The notes beneath the pieces were generated by a model. The model was not told where the DNA came from. It saw nothing but the letters and a program-made list of their open reading frames with translations, and searched no databases. A stretch of 57,500 bases of DNA from Glandiceps talaboti (Eukaryota > Hemichordata > Enteropneusta > Spengelidae). Positions 27,960-40,599 of the stretch are shown here, piece by piece. The stretch is from the NCBI RefSeq assembly GCF_964340395.1, contig NC_135567.1, forward strand, positions 14,200,306-14,257,805, written 5' to 3'. The position numbers and the translations under genes were made by a program. How positions within the stretch are numbered: position 1 is the stretch's first letter; each line of letters starts with the position of its first letter.

Positions 27960-28240
27960 TAATTAACCTCAGAAATTTCTCAGAATTTCCAGGAACTGAT
28001 GAAAAATGGTTTTCAGTCCTTGTTAACACACAGCCTCAGAAATTTCTCAGAATTTCCAGGAACTGATGAAAAATGGTTCAGTCCTTTATTGACACACAGC
28101 CTCAGAAATTTCTAAGAATTTCCAGGAACTAATGAAAAATGGTTCAGTCCTTATTAACACACAGCCTCAGAAATTTCTAAGATTTCCAGGAACTGATGAA
28201 AAAACTCTGATTCAGTCCTTTATTAACACGCAACCTCAAA
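27960..28240 (+). repeat. Tandem repeat, ~65-70 bp, four copies just after the ACVR2 stop
   Basis: CCTCAGAAATTTCTCAGAAT, TTTCCAGGAACTGATGAAAA, ATGGTTCAGTCC and TTATTAACACACAG recur. Most units hold two TTCNNNGAA sites (TTCTCAGAA or TTCTAAGAA, and TTCCAGGAA). Confidence 0.9.
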
Positions 28241-28917
28241 AATGTTATGTTCTCCCCGGAATATCATGGAAGAGTCATGTAATTTGCATAACAAAGGGAT
28301 ACATTGTGATGTTAATTAGACAACAAAAGGTGAAACTCACTGCTCTGTAAAGGCCTGGGGAGAACCCTCTCTCTCGACTGAATGTAGTCATGGAAACTAA
28401 TCAGGAAACAGAGACTGTGGTTAATTTATGTGCAACTATCTGAATTTGAAGGCCCCGTAAACCTTGATACCTGGATACCGGAATAATGTGATCGGAGATT
28501 AGGGAATAGTGTGTGGTACTGGAATATTTCCAATATTTGAATATTGCGGATACTACAGGTACAAATGCTTTTGAATAACATATTTGATGACACCAGGATT
28601 ATCAAGGGTTAAAGGTCATTGCTGTGGATAGGAACTGATGAAAGAAGTTCAGTTTTGATGTTGAGGAAACATGGAAATATGTGCATAGCGGGAACCAGTC
28701 ATGGTTTTGGAAGGAAGAAAAAAACGGGTTCAAAAACACAATGAGAAATTGCCCCTTTATACCAGGAGCGTGTGAGTCCAGTATTTGCGAACTCAGTTTG
28801 ACTGGTATGAGGAATCAATCAGTAACGAGGGCTCTCACGGACGGACTTATATTTTATGTATTTAGTGTTGAAGCATCAGCATCAGTCCAAGAATTATGCT
28901 ATACTATACTTATATAT

Positions 28918-29015
28918 ACGATGGAGGACTCCAAGGACGATAGAGGACTCGGAGGACGTTAGAGGACTCCGAGGACGTTAGAGGACTCCGAGGACGTTAG
29001 AGAACTCCTGAGGAC
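28918..29015 (+). repeat. Minisatellite, ~20-bp unit
   Basis: GAGGACTCCGAGGACGTTA repeated about five times. Confidence 0.9.
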
Positions 29016-29439
29016 TCCGAGGACTCAGCCCACCTGTATCAGGATTTATGATGAATCAAATTTTGTTGCTGACGTGCCGTAACGTGATGTAACGGAGCTG
29101 TACTTGCAGCACATGTGACGAAGGTGTACTCTCGGTAGCCAAGACAACTCTTGTTGACCTAGTGTTTAGTAGGACAGCCATCTTGTGTTGATAGTTTGTG
29201 ATTTCTTTTCTCTTACCTCACACTTACCTCAATTTTTAGTGATAGTCTATTTAGCTCAGTAGTAGGGGGTCGTATACTGAAAAGCCCCCCTCTCTCGTGT
29301 TATTAAGCAGGGTGGCATCTGAGGGGTGCCACCCCTATGTTATCATTTGTACTATTTCAGGTGTGTTACAGTTATACCTCATTCCAAGCCTCTGCATTAT
29401 GTCAAGTTAACAACACTAAAGGCCAGATATCTAGTCATG

Positions 29440-29640
29440 CAGGGTGTCACACCTGTGTCATGTAGTCATTGAGGGTGGTGTCACATAAATGCAGCCGTCA
29501 TTCAGGAGGTGTCACACCCACAGTTATTCAGGGGGTGTCACATTCATGTAGTCATTCAGGGGTTGTCACACTCATTTAGTTATTCAGGGGGTGTTACACC
29601 CATATAGTCATTCAGGGGGTGTCACACACACATATATGAA
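29440..29640 (+). repeat. Minisatellite, ~30-bp unit, about 7 copies
   Basis: GTCATTCAGGGGGTGTCACA followed by CCCATATA, with drift. Confidence 0.8.
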
Positions 29641-30059
29641 TTGTACAGGAGGAAACATACCTCCGGGGTCTCTCAGAATGCAATCAGACTATAAAATGAG
29701 TATCATTCAGGGTCGCCGTTCTCAGCTGAAAAAATAAAACTCAGGAATCTGTATACCATAAACACAAACATCTGAATGTTTAATGTGTAAATATACGCCC
29801 TGGTAAAAGGGTTGTTTAGTTGTGGTGTTATCTTTTTTGATTTCGTAGTACTGTATATGTAGTATAGTGAATTAACCAAATAATTATTTTATCACATATT
29901 ATATAGCTAATTTGAAAGCTAAACAGCTGACTGCATTGGCAATGTAGGAGATCGAGTGTAAGTGACTTGTAGCCTGGAACATGCCATCTCAGAACTGTTA
30001 GAAAAGAATTTCGGTTACCTCAAACAGAACCTTGTCTGGCTCATCAAAGATCTCACTCA

Positions 30060-30480
30060 TAATAGCTACCATTTTTATGTGGCATGACAAAATTCTCAGC
30101 GATATTGCTACATTGTGTCATCTTGCCAGACAAATTATAGTAATTTTGCTACATTGTATTGTCTTGCTAGACAGATTATAGTAACTTTGCTACATTGTGT
30201 CATCTTGCCAGAGAAATTATAGTAAATTTGCTACATTGTATTGTCTTGCTAAACGGATTATAGTAACTTTGCTACATTGTTTTGTCTGGCTAGATAGATT
30301 ATAGTAAATTTGCTACATTGTATTGTCTGGCTAGACAGATTATTGTAACTTTGCTACATTGTATTGTCTGGCTAGACAGACTATAGTAACTTTGCTACAT
30401 TGATTTGTCTGGCTAGATAGATTATACTAACTTTGCTACATTATGTTGTCTTGTTACACAAAATCCATAGTAATTTTCTA
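30060..30480 (+). repeat. Minisatellite, ~41-bp unit, about 9-10 copies
   Basis: ATTATAGTAACTTTGCTACA, TTGTATTGTCTGGCTAGACA repeat; the period is 40-41 bp. Confidence 0.9.
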
Positions 30481-30837
30481 AATTTTAACATCTGGCTTGC
30501 CAAAAACTCTGAAAATTACATTTCAAGCCTTTTAGGGGCGCTAATCACCTACAGGCAGTTAGTCAGTAAAAAATGTAGCAATGTAAGTACGATTTTGTTG
30601 TGCCAACAAGAAAAGGTTGTCCTGTTAGTAAAATTTGTTGACCATGATGACACTCAATGTTAAGTTAACCGACTTGTATTGTAATATTTTTGTATATCGT
30701 GGTCTTATTTTGAAACCTATGTATTTGCTGTCTAGGTCAATGCAAAGTGTCTAGTTAGAGAAGTCAATGTGCTAAGCTATTACTAGAAAGACCTGTATGG
30801 TGCAAAATATAAAGTGTTGATAGTTCACTTGTATAAC

Positions 30838-31655
30838 TAATGTCGTATGACAGACCAGTTATGTCGTACGACAGACCAGTTTTGTTTTACAGCAGACAAG
30901 TTTTGTTGTACAACAGACAAGTTTTGTTGTACGACACTACAGTTTTTTTGTATGGCAGACCAGTTTTGTTTACAACTGACCAGTTTTGTTGGAGGACACA
31001 CCAGTTTTGTTGTACGACAGACAAGGTTTGTTGTACAGCAGACCAGTTTTGTTGTACGACAGACCAGTTGTATCGTATATGACAGACCAGTTGTGTCGTA
31101 CTACAGACCAGTTGTATCGTATATGACAGACCAGTTGTGTCGTACGACAGACCAGTTGTATCGTATATGACAGACCAGTTTTGTTGTACGACAGACCAGT
31201 TATATCGTATATGACAGACCAGTTGTGTCGTACTACAGACCAGTTGTATCATATATGACAGACCAGTTGTGTCGTACGACAGACCAGTTGTATCGTATAT
31301 GACAGACCAGTTTTGTTGTACGACAGACCAGTTGTATCGTATATGACAGACCAGTTTTGTTGTACGACAGACCAGTTGTATCGTATATGACAGACCAGTT
31401 GTGTCGTACTACAGACCAGTTGTATCGTATATGACAGACCAGTTGTGTCGTACGACAGACCAGTTGTATCGTATATGACAGACCTGTTTTGTTGTACTAC
31501 AGACCAGTTGTATCGTATGACAGACCAGTTGTGTCGTACTACAGACCAGTTGTATCGTATGACAGACCAGTTGTGTCATATGACAGACCTGTTTTGTTGT
31601 ACTACAGACCAGTTGTGTCGTATGACAGACCTGTTTTGTTGTACAACAGAAAAGT
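30838..31655 (+). repeat. Minisatellite, ~22-bp unit in a 44-45 bp higher order, over 35 units
   Basis: GACAGACCAGTTGTGTCGTA alternates with GACAGACCAGTTGTATCGTATAT. The period leaves long open frames on both strands (repeated SYDRPVV-like peptides), which I regard as non-coding. Confidence 0.9.
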
Positions 31656-31659
31656 CAAG

Positions 31660-32890
31660 AACACACTTTTATATTATCAATGATGATAAAGTAATTCTTA
31701 TTCTGCGACCAAGGGTTAGTTATCAGAGAGTTCAGTGGGATTGTTCAGATCACCAAGCCTGTCGACAGAAAAAGCTGACGAAACCATATGCTGCACACAA
31801 TCAAACTCTTTCGATAGTAATACAGGTAATGAGTGATTCAAACCTTGCAGAGAAAAGCCAAAAATTGTGTTCACAGGTAATATAATTCTTGGTCGTGTTA
31901 TCAAAATTACTTTATTTTGCAAATGTTATATATATCATCTTTTGTAACTGTCTTCAAATGTTTAATAGCTTTTTAACAGAAGCCCTGTTCACACTCGCAT
32001 GTCAAGGTGTCCTAGAATCGATCACGTCTGACTCCATCCTCATAGAGGGAGTTGTCCATTGTGAAGTGACCGTTGTTTAAGAAGCCATTTTCACATTCAC
32101 ATGTCAAGGTGTCTTAACTCAGGCACGTCTGACCCCCCTACATCATGAGGTGGTCGTCCATTGTGAAGTGACCCTTGCCTCAGTCAACTTGCCTATATAT
32201 CCATGTATAACCTCATAGGAAGACGACACAAAGCAATCCCGAGGTGGTAAAACAGGCCATAATGAGGGTTAGGTTTACAAACGAACACAGGGATTATATT
32301 ATACACAGGAAAGTACAGTATGTGTTTGATTATCCATAGTTGGGGCAATAGCAGGACATCGTGATGTGGATGCACACATGAAAACCTACCCAAGTGTGAA
32401 CAGGGCTATTGTTATGACATTGTGTCAATGGAGCTGTTACTATATGTAAACAGGGCTATTACCATGCTTAAGGCGTGAATCTAACACTGCCAGTTATTCA
32501 AGCAGCTAATTTAAGTCGCAAAAGACACACTCTTCTCCATACTCCACCAGCATTTTGCAAAGTGTTATGAATGTTATGTTTCAGGCCAACTACTATCCCC
32601 CATCTGTGATATATTATTGTTTAACTAGAGGGGGGAGGGGAGGGGGACATGGGTACTAAATAGAGCATGTAACTAGGAATTATCGGTAGGACTTCCTGTC
32701 ATCCGTATGACACATACATTTAACCTTGAAATATGGAGAATCCCACCTAAAATTGAAATGACGCAAAGTACTTAACTCAGTAGTGTGGTAAAGTAGACAC
32801 AACATTCACATTGTTTGATGGCGTATTATATGGTGCTAAATATTGGCATCGCAAGTCTTCAGCATAGATGAAATGCATTCCTGATGTTGG
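31660..32890. other. Gene-free region
   Basis: A weak direct repeat (CACATGTCAAGGTGTC, CATTGTGAAGTGACC) occurs at about 31,990-32,180. No exon, tRNA or clear mobile element was seen. Confidence 0.4.
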
Positions 32891-32894
32891 TATG

Positions 32895-33545
32895 TATTCC
32901 TGACTCAGCCAGTACCCAGTATAGCCAGTGCCAAGTATAACTAGTGTCCTGTACAGCCAGTGCCCAGTACAACCAGTGCCCAGTACAACCAGTGCCCAGT
33001 ATAGCCAGTGCCCAGTACAACCAGTGCCCAGTACAACCACTATAACCAGTGCCCAGTATAGCCAGTGCCAAGTACAACCCGTGCCCAGTACAACCAGTGC
33101 CCTATATAGCCAGTGCCAAGTATAACTAGTGTCCTGTACAACCAGTGCCCAGTATAGCCAGTGCCCTATATAGCCAGTGCCCAGTATAGCCAGTGCCCAG
33201 TATAGCCAGTGCCCAGTACAACCAATGCCCAGTACAGCTAGTGTCCTGTACAGCTAGTGTCCTGTACTGTTAGTGCCCAGTATAGCCAGTGCCCAGTACA
33301 GCGAGTGTCCTTAAAAAGTTCAACTGATACCCAGTACAGCTAGTGTCCACAAAAAGTTAAACTAGTGTCCAGTATAGCAAGTGTCCAGTACAGCTTGTGT
33401 CCACTGTAAGTTCATCTAGTGCCCTGTGCTGCCGGTGTCATGTATAGCTAGTGCCCAGTACTGCTCATGCCCAGTACAATTAGTGTCAATTACAGCTAAT
33501 GCCATGCACTGGTGATACCCAGATTGAATGCCCAGTACAACTAGT
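32895..33545 (+). repeat. Minisatellite, 16-bp unit, degenerating to the right
   Basis: CAGTGCCCAGTACAAC and CAGTGCCCAGTATAGC units, more than 20 regular copies to about 33,300, then increasingly diverged CTAGTGTCCAGTACAG-like units. Confidence 0.9.
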
Positions 33546-33659
33546 GCTAAGGCAGCTCTCAGTGCTCCTAGTACCATTAGGACCCACTACATCTATTGCC
33601 TAGTTTTGTAGTACCAACTACAATTTGTGCCCACCACTGCTAACCCCCATAATTATAAC

Positions 33660-35350
33660 CCCGAAGTAAGTATAGTTGAGCGCCCTCTAGTGGCAGGAAT
33701 AACAAGGCATTATTTATATCACCAAAGTGGATACAGTTGAGCACACTCTGGTGTCAGGAATATGTCCAATGGAAGGTGATGTATTTGACTGTGTTTTGAT
33801 TGGATAACAGGGTATCTATGACAACAAGGACATTGACTGTTCTTATAAATTGACAGTAGATGAATAGATACAACTAATGTACAGATAATGATGGGGACTT
33901 TTTCTATGGTGCAAACAGCATTTTTTAGTTTTCTTCTTAAAAGCAATCAAAAACGTTTGATACTCCAAACTGAGTTGTTCTGGTCATGTCGAAGTTCCTA
34001 AAATAGGAACGCAGCGTTTTACATTGACAACAGGATTGGTGGCATCCACATTCACTGTCTTTTCTAAAAAAATCGAACCTTGATTATGATGTTGTCAAAT
34101 AAAAATGATGCCCCTTAAGCATCTTGTAAAGGGTAACAGTAGACCCCTTAAGTTTGTAGTTATTTGAAAATATATTGCACCTCCTATCCTTGTTGTAATT
34201 GGCAACAAGTGAATCTTTCATTTGACTACAACTCTGCCTAGAAACAAATTGATGCCACATAAGATTGTCGTAAATGATACCATGCCACCTAGCCTTGTTA
34301 CTGATGTAATCCCTAGGCATTCGTCTGCATGACTTGTGCCACTTAAGATTGTCATAAATGATACCAAATTGATCCCTCAACTCAGTAGGAATATTACACT
34401 TGTTTTGATTGAACTTTGAACTTTGACACATCAGCAGCTGATTAATACTACTACTAAGAGTTCATGGTGTTGATTGCTGGTAAATACTTTCCTCAAATAA
34501 TGCAACCTAAAAGCATTCTGGGAAACAAACCCTAGTCCAAAAAATGCAGACTATTTAAAGAGATCTGAAGCTCCTAAGTTGGTGTTTCCCAGAATGCCTT
34601 GCCAGTGTACAGAAGGCCTCTTCTACGCCAGATTGCCAATTTTTATAATGAACTCCAGTGAGGTTGAGTTATGCAGAATTTGTGAAAAAAAAAATGATTT
34701 TTCTGAATCTCTTCGGATAAAGAAATACAGCGGAAAGGCGGGAAAAAATAGTGGGTTTCTGATAACATGATCTCAGAGAGTAGGGTAGGTAGGTCAGAAT
34801 TTGATTTGATATGATTTTTTCTTTTGAATTGTTTTTTATTAATGAAAAATATTGCTTCGTCTCAAAACCAAGCAAAATCTTGGTCAGAATACCCCTCTGT
34901 ATTAGTTTGATAAAATACGTACAAACATCGCCAGGGAAAGATAACAGACGTGCATGAAGGCCAAGAAGACAAAATATATCTTATCTTTTTGTTTTAAAAG
35001 TTTAAAAAACGCTTAGGGTCGGCGGCTTAAACGAGGATCGGTCCGGTTATCGGAAACACAATTTTTTTTTTTTTTTTGCCTAAGATTAAAATAACCTCGT
35101 CTTTATTGCCTTTTAAAAGAGTACTCCTTATGAACACCTAGGCTGGAAAAACCCAAAATAACTAATCAAAAAATTGTAATTATGTACAAATTTTTTATCA
35201 AAATCTTCAATATAGAAAACTGAAATACAAGAGCAAGTATTATGATGTGCAGGTCTTTAGCCTTATTATCTCACAATCTATGATTGTTCTTTGCTGTCTC
35301 AGTAATCGCTCAGAATCTTACAGGTAAAACGGCGAGGGGTCGCCTAATGG
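33660..35350. other. Gene-free region with one small doubtful open frame
   Basis: A small frame at 34,639-34,767 (start ATGAACTCC) encodes a C-x2-C motif (LCRICEKKNDF) and 40-odd residues. It follows TTCCCAGAATGCC, which pairs with GCATTCTGGGAAAC at 34,512 as a hairpin. An ~135-bp imperfect duplication lies at 34,090-34,400. No firm gene call is possible. A TTTTTT-rich fragment with CTTAGGGTCGGCGGCTTAAA is at 34,985-35,070. Confidence 0.25.
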
Positions 35351-35355
35351 CTGCG

Positions 35356-35701
35356 TATCATACACATTTTATGTTCCCTAAGAACAATTTAGATAGATAA
35401 GAAACAGGCTTCTCACAGACCACTCAATACAAATATAAACAACATCATTCGACCCCTACTAATACATAGACACAAACACATCCTCCTTGGAACGAACAAG
35501 CTATTGAAAGTCATCACATTGCAGGCTCAGATTTTGACACATACAAGTGTATTGATTCAAAGTTACAAGTGATATGTGTGCGTGCACATACAGTGCCTGC
35601 TTGTCGGCAGGAGTGTGTTTAATATCTGTAATGAGTGGTCTGTGGGAAGCCCATTTCTTATTGAAGTAATTGTTCTTGGGGAACATAAAATGTGTATGAT
35701 A
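35356..35701. mobile_element. Foldback element, ~72-bp arms
   Basis: TATCATACACATTTTATGTT, CCCTAAGAACAATT and CTTCTCACAGACCACTCA at 35,356-35,428 pair with the reverse complement at 35,631-35,701. The interior of about 200 bp has no coding sense. Confidence 0.8.
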
Positions 35702-36654
35702 TGCACAGTCATTCGGTGAAAATTTCGTGAAAATTAACAGGTTGACGCTGAGTAGTAGGCGAAATCATGAATTGCGATGAAAACAGGCTTTCCACGCCAG
35801 AAAACGCTGAGTAGTATTAGCTGTTAGTGAGACAGTAACGCAAAATTATGAATCGCGATGAAAACGGGCTACCCACGTCTGAATTTTAATAAGATTTGAT
35901 ACAAAACAGTATTTGACTTTTAAGATTATAAATTCTATTTTAAAGGAAGTCTCTCAGGATATTTACATTTACTGTATTCCAACAGTTAACACAAGACAGC
36001 TGATTCAAATTCATAATTTTTCCATTTTTATTCCGGATTGCGTAATTCCACCGTAGGTATAAATGCAAATGTACTTTAATCCCCTTTACATTGTCAGGGA
36101 ATTAAGATTGTTCACCTGTTGTTCACCTGGTCAGATTTGTCCGATTTGCCAATTAATGCTCCTACCACCTGGTGTCAACCTTCAATTTGATTGGATTATG
36201 CACTTGAACTCATTTACATACCACCTGGTTTGAAAGGTTGCACATTTGATCCAATTGGTGCGTTATCAGGAATCAAAACCATGAACTTATAGGTAGTCTT
36301 TGCAGACTCATATCTGCATACTATATTTAGAGACGTTATCCACACTGGTTTTAAAGAAACGTTCCGATTGGTTTGCACAACTAAGAAAAATGGCCACCAA
36401 CCAATCAGAATGGGTCTTTATTCACAACCATGATTATTGACCAATCTTCATCCAGGTTATAACAGTTTACGTGATTAGTGTGACCTATGACCTCCCTGGT
36501 CATGACCCCCCAGCTGATGATGTTCATGCGAGTGAATGACCTCTGGGGTCAAGGGTCATATTGTAAAGGTCACAGTGCCAATCAGTCAGGAAACACTCAG
36601 TGGTATTGTTGTAATATTGATATTTTGCAGTACACCAAACTACACACTTTTTCT

Positions 36655-36895
36655 CACAGACATATACAAGGGTGGCACTGATTGGCTCAGACAAAAAGTA
36701 CAATAAATCAGTGGCCAATCAGTTACAACCTTTCGTTTATACATATGTAAGGATAACACTAATTGGCTCAGACAAAAATTTACAAAGACACACCAACCAA
36801 TCAGGTTGCACCTTTCTTGTAGACATATGCAAGGATAGCACTGATTGGCTGTAATAAATGATAAAAGAAAACCACCAGCTAATCAGTTTGAATGT
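36655..36895 (+). repeat. Tandem repeat, ~85-bp unit, three copies with CCAAT pairs
   Basis: AGACATATACAAGGGTGGCA, CTGATTGGCTCAGACAAAAA and CAGTGGCCAATCAGTT recur. Each unit has an ATTGG and a facing CCAAT-like box. More ATTGG/CCAAT motifs lie upstream at 36,360-36,460. Confidence 0.75.
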
Positions 36896-36899
36896 TGCA

Positions 36900-38580
36900 A
36901 AGAGGAGGTAAATTGGTGAACTTGGAAAATATCACATTTACAACAAACAAACAAACCGTCTTCAGTTACGTGCTGTCTTAATATGTTTATCTCAGAATTG
37001 ACCAAATCATTTTTTTTATTCTGAAGAAAAACAAAACAAACATACCAGTAAGCAGCTGCAAAAGTAAAATGCACGTACAACTTTTTAATCTTTTCCTTTT
37101 TTTCAGCTTAGATTTTATTTTTGAGGGACGTTGGTAGAGAAAATGTTTCCGTAAAAAATCAGTAAACAAGTATAAATCTCTACAATGTGAAGATATGAAA
37201 AGATACAAACCAAAGTTCCACCCCTTCTCCCCTAAAAATAATGGTAGAACCCAAACTTTACATAACAATACTTTGTACTGCTATAACGACACTAATGTTA
37301 TCAAGTGGCAGAAACCATTTCTTGTGGCCAAAGGGGATCTTTGGACATTGGTATTAAAACCACCCCTGAGAATACTGGTAGGACCCTCATTTTACATAAC
37401 AACATATTGTGCTATGTAAACAGGGTTGAAACCACTACTGATTGTGGCCAAATAAAGGGGGGATGGGACTTTGCTTATTGTTGTAAAACAATGGTTTTTG
37501 AGAATGTTTACTGAAAAAATACGAAGTTGTCCAATATTGTTAAGACTTTATTAAGTTTTGAACTACCAATATTCCCGAGTATTTTATAAGCATTTCATTA
37601 CAGCCATTTTAGCACCAATTTTTTTTTAGCTTTCAAAGTTATGTGTATTCACTCTTTTAAACGAGAAATATTAGTTCTTTGAGTTCCGTGCAAAAAGCAG
37701 CAAAAAGCTGGCTTCATGTTTTAAACTTTGATTTGGTGATTTTTGCATGAATTGTAGTTTTCTTTTGGAGTTTCGAGATTTCATTTTAACCTTGCTTCAG
37801 TTTGTTTGTAATGAAATAATTTCTTTGTGCCTAGGGGGTCTGATTTAAGCCTACCTAGGCCAGTGAAAATTGGTGTAGAGGTGTCCTTATGATAGTAAAC
37901 ATGGTATTTATGATTACAATGTAGTTTTACCTTATAAGGACATGGACTTGTCAAGTGTAGCAGACTATAGTGCAGAAATGTTCCGTTTTAGCGCAGAATC
38001 AAAATGTATCCTTCATTTTAGTGGATTAATTTGAAAAAAAATACTAAAAAGCAAAAACAAGATAAAGAAGTGATTGAAAAAAAAAATTAGTAATTCATGT
38101 ATATACGATATACAGTGCACTTGCACCAAAACTATGTACTGAGACCTGTCGCAACGAAAGGATAAACATATTCTGGTCTGTGAATACCTTTATTGCTAGG
38201 GAGTCTTGGCTTAACATTTAACATGGCAACTTGAATACGAAATCAAATATTGGAAGCTAACTGAGACATGAATGTAAATCATGGTATTAATCTTGAAAAT
38301 TAATTACTGGAAGGATTCACAGATGATAGAATTTAGAGTTCGCGTTGCGTCCGACTCTCCTGTATACCTGCACCTTGTTAGGGAGATCATTCATGAACTG
38401 ACTAAAGATACGTCAGCGTGCGTGATTCTCGATCTTGGATTCCAAGTACTCTAGAACGCTAACGACAGGGAACGGAGAGATTTGAATGAATTATTTATAT
38501 TGGGTGTAGGATTACAAGTATCCCATTTAATGTGTATGTAACGTTCACACTCCACACATTAAAAAAAAAATAGATATTTT
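36900..38580. other. Gene-free region
   Basis: Contains an imperfect ~120-bp duplication at 37,230-37,450 (GGTAGAACCC..TTTACATAACAA and GGTAGGACCC..TTTACATAACAA). No exons or RNA genes recognised. Confidence 0.4.
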
Positions 38581-38582
38581 GT

Positions 38583-39200
38583 ATTGTCCCTCCACAACAG
38601 CCTCACCACCCCTCCATGGTTAGTAGTTCAGTCTGTTTATGAATGAAATGCGGGTCACTGTACTCTCATGGAGGGGTGTTTGAGACGGGAGGTGTTTTGT
38701 TGTAAATGCCAGAATTATGAAATGGTAAATTTGATGCCACCGACTCCCCCTTGTAGAGTGGTACATTCCTACTGCTTGCCATCGTGGGGGTGGTCCACTC
38801 TGCCAGAAATAGGGGTGAAATGGTATGATTTATTTGAAGACATCACATTATCTTTGTGCCAAGTTTGCACAAACTGTGCTGTATAAAGAAATCTGCAGTC
38901 GTAGATAGGTAGAAAATTAGCTGAGACTTTTCACGCTGGCAGATTTCGACCAACCTCCCTCCGCAAATGCTTAACCTTGTGTTTTCAATAATTGACATTG
39001 ATGGATCAGTCAGCTACCGTTCGCAAAATCTGCCTTGTTTTTAGCGCAACTGAACTCGTTTCATAATGGACATATTTTAAGTTAGTATCATCCCTCCACA
39101 ACAACCTCACCACCCCTCCATGGTAAGTAGTTCAGTCTGGGTATAAATAAAATGCGGGTCACTGTACTCTCATGGAGGGTGTTGGAAACGGGAGGTATTT
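38583..39200 (+). repeat. Direct repeat pair of ~110 bp
   Basis: TCCCTCCACAACAGCCTCAC, CACCCCTCCATGGTTAGTAG and CGGGTCACTGTACTCTCATG at 38,585-38,695 recur at 39,091-39,200. Each copy is itself a weak hairpin (CACCCCTCCATG facing CATGGAGGGGTG). Confidence 0.8.
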
Positions 39201-39285
39201 TGTTGCGCAAGATCTGCCGTAAAGTACAAGGGTATGAACATCTGCAGAGGGACGGTAGTCGAAATCAGCCAGCGTGAATGATCCA
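38926..39285. mobile_element. Foldback element, ~55-bp arms
   Basis: TTTCACGCTGGCAGATTTCG with CCTCCCTCCGCAAATG at the left faces GCAGAGGGACGGTAGTCGAA and ATCAGCCAGCGTGAA at the right. It encloses the second member of the 110-bp direct repeat. Confidence 0.7.
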
Positions 39286-39645
39286 AGCTAGTAGAAAATT
39301 AGAATGCATGTACCATAGCTATGTAGTAACACAAATAGACATTTAGATGTTGATTGCCAAGGAGAGGGCGGACACATCAGGGTTTACACAGTTGAGAACA
39401 GGCATATATATTCCTTTGTGTTTAGGACTCCAAAACAGTAATTTGAACACGTTGTGAAACCTGCACTAGCTTGTAACTGGATATTATTTTGCAATCAGAC
39501 AAGAATGAAAATTGTCAAAATTCCATAAAAGGAGTCTATTTCATTGTTGAATAGGTCGAGGTCGCGATCACAGAGTTTGGAGTGAAAATCCAAAATTTAT
39601 TGCACTATGTTATGTGTACAGCTACATGGATATGTTTTCCAACTG

Positions 39646-39810
39646 GTGATTCAATAGACTGTAAGATACGTCGTGACATTCCGCCCTCACCGGCCTCCTC
39701 TCTGGGAGAGATTGTGACATTCCGACCTCGCTGGCCGCCTCTGTGGGAGCGGTTGGCTAATGTGTGAGGGCGCTCCGTCACGGCGTACCTTACAGCCTAG
39801 TGATTCAATA
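39646..39810. mobile_element. Foldback element flanked by an 11-bp direct repeat
   Basis: CTGTAAGATACGTCGTGACA at the left pairs with CACGGCGTACCTTACAG at the right. GTGATTCAATA occurs at 39,646-39,656 and 39,800-39,810, a likely target duplication of 9-11 bp. A lone left arm (TTGTAAGATACGTAATGTTG, CCGCCCTCACTGGCC) is found in ORC4 intron 8 at about 46,613. Confidence 0.75.
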
Positions 39811-39984
39811 CTGTTCACGGTGTACGATATTATGTGGAAGTTATTATATATAATGAAAAAGTTTCAACAAATGTTCAGTTGCAGCTAGGGTAGCTTTAAG
39901 TGGCGGGGTACGATAGTTTTGTTCACGATTTGTGTTTTTACGTGGTCCCCTCTTGATAGGAAAGGAATGATTGGTTGTTAGTGT

Positions 39985-40330
39985 CTCAAGACTCGAATGC
40001 TAACAGCTTTAGTGATTGGTTGACAACACCATACTGTTAACCATTATCCAATCGATGGGGGTAACACAAACTCCTCTGTTGCTTGAACAACAATCATTGG
40101 CTGTTAGCATCTCAAGACTTGATTCCTAACACCTATACTGATTGGTTGACAACACCATGTTGTTGTATTATCCAATCGATGGGAGTAACACAAACTGTTG
40201 CTTGAACAACAATCATTGGCTGTTAGCATCTCAAGACTTGATTTCTAACACCTATACTGATTGGTTGACAGCGCCATGTTGTTGTACTATTATCCAATCA
40301 ATGGGAGTAACACAAACTGTGCATGGAAGT
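39985..40330 (+). repeat. Tandem repeat, ~120-bp unit, three copies
   Basis: TGATTGGTTGACAACACCAT, TTATCCAATCGATGGGAGTA, ACACAAACTG and CTGTTAGCATCTCAAGACTT recur. CCAAT/ATTGG boxes are in every unit. Confidence 0.85.
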
Positions 40331-40599
40331 GTCATAAACACAATGAATATGATGATGGAGCAAAAAATTATCTTTTTTGAAAAAAATGTGAAATCTAAAT
40401 CAGGAAACTCATACTGCAGGGAAGTATTTAAAAAAAAATAACGTCCTTATTTCAATGGGCATGACACAAAGGTGATGTGGTGGCTAGTATATTTTGAATG
40501 AGAATTTTGACTTTTTTTGTTTACTTTTATGTTCTAACTCTGTTCCACTATTTAGTAATGTAGATTGGACTTTACTTATCTGTGAAGTAAATAGTATCA

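Larger units (their letters stand above)
27949..29745 (+). other. ACVR2: Probable ACVR2 3' UTR
   Basis: No exon-like sequence follows the stop codon. The first plain AATAAA is at 29,733-29,738, so the transcript may end near 29,750. The stretch includes three minisatellites (27,960-28,240; 28,920-29,015; 29,440-29,640). The extent is inferred from the poly(A) signal only. Confidence 0.4.

Noticed and set aside
28681-28962. 93-codon frame after ACVR2
   Set aside because: No recognisable domain, runs into a minisatellite, and lies in the presumed 3' UTR.
30838-31655. Long open frames with repeated SYDRPVV-type peptides on both strands
   Set aside because: They follow from the 22/44-bp minisatellite period, occur on both strands, and lack any start context, splice sites or domain.
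34639-34767. C-x2-C small protein as a real gene
   Set aside because: About 43 codons, no downstream exon found, and the upstream motif is part of a hairpin repeat.
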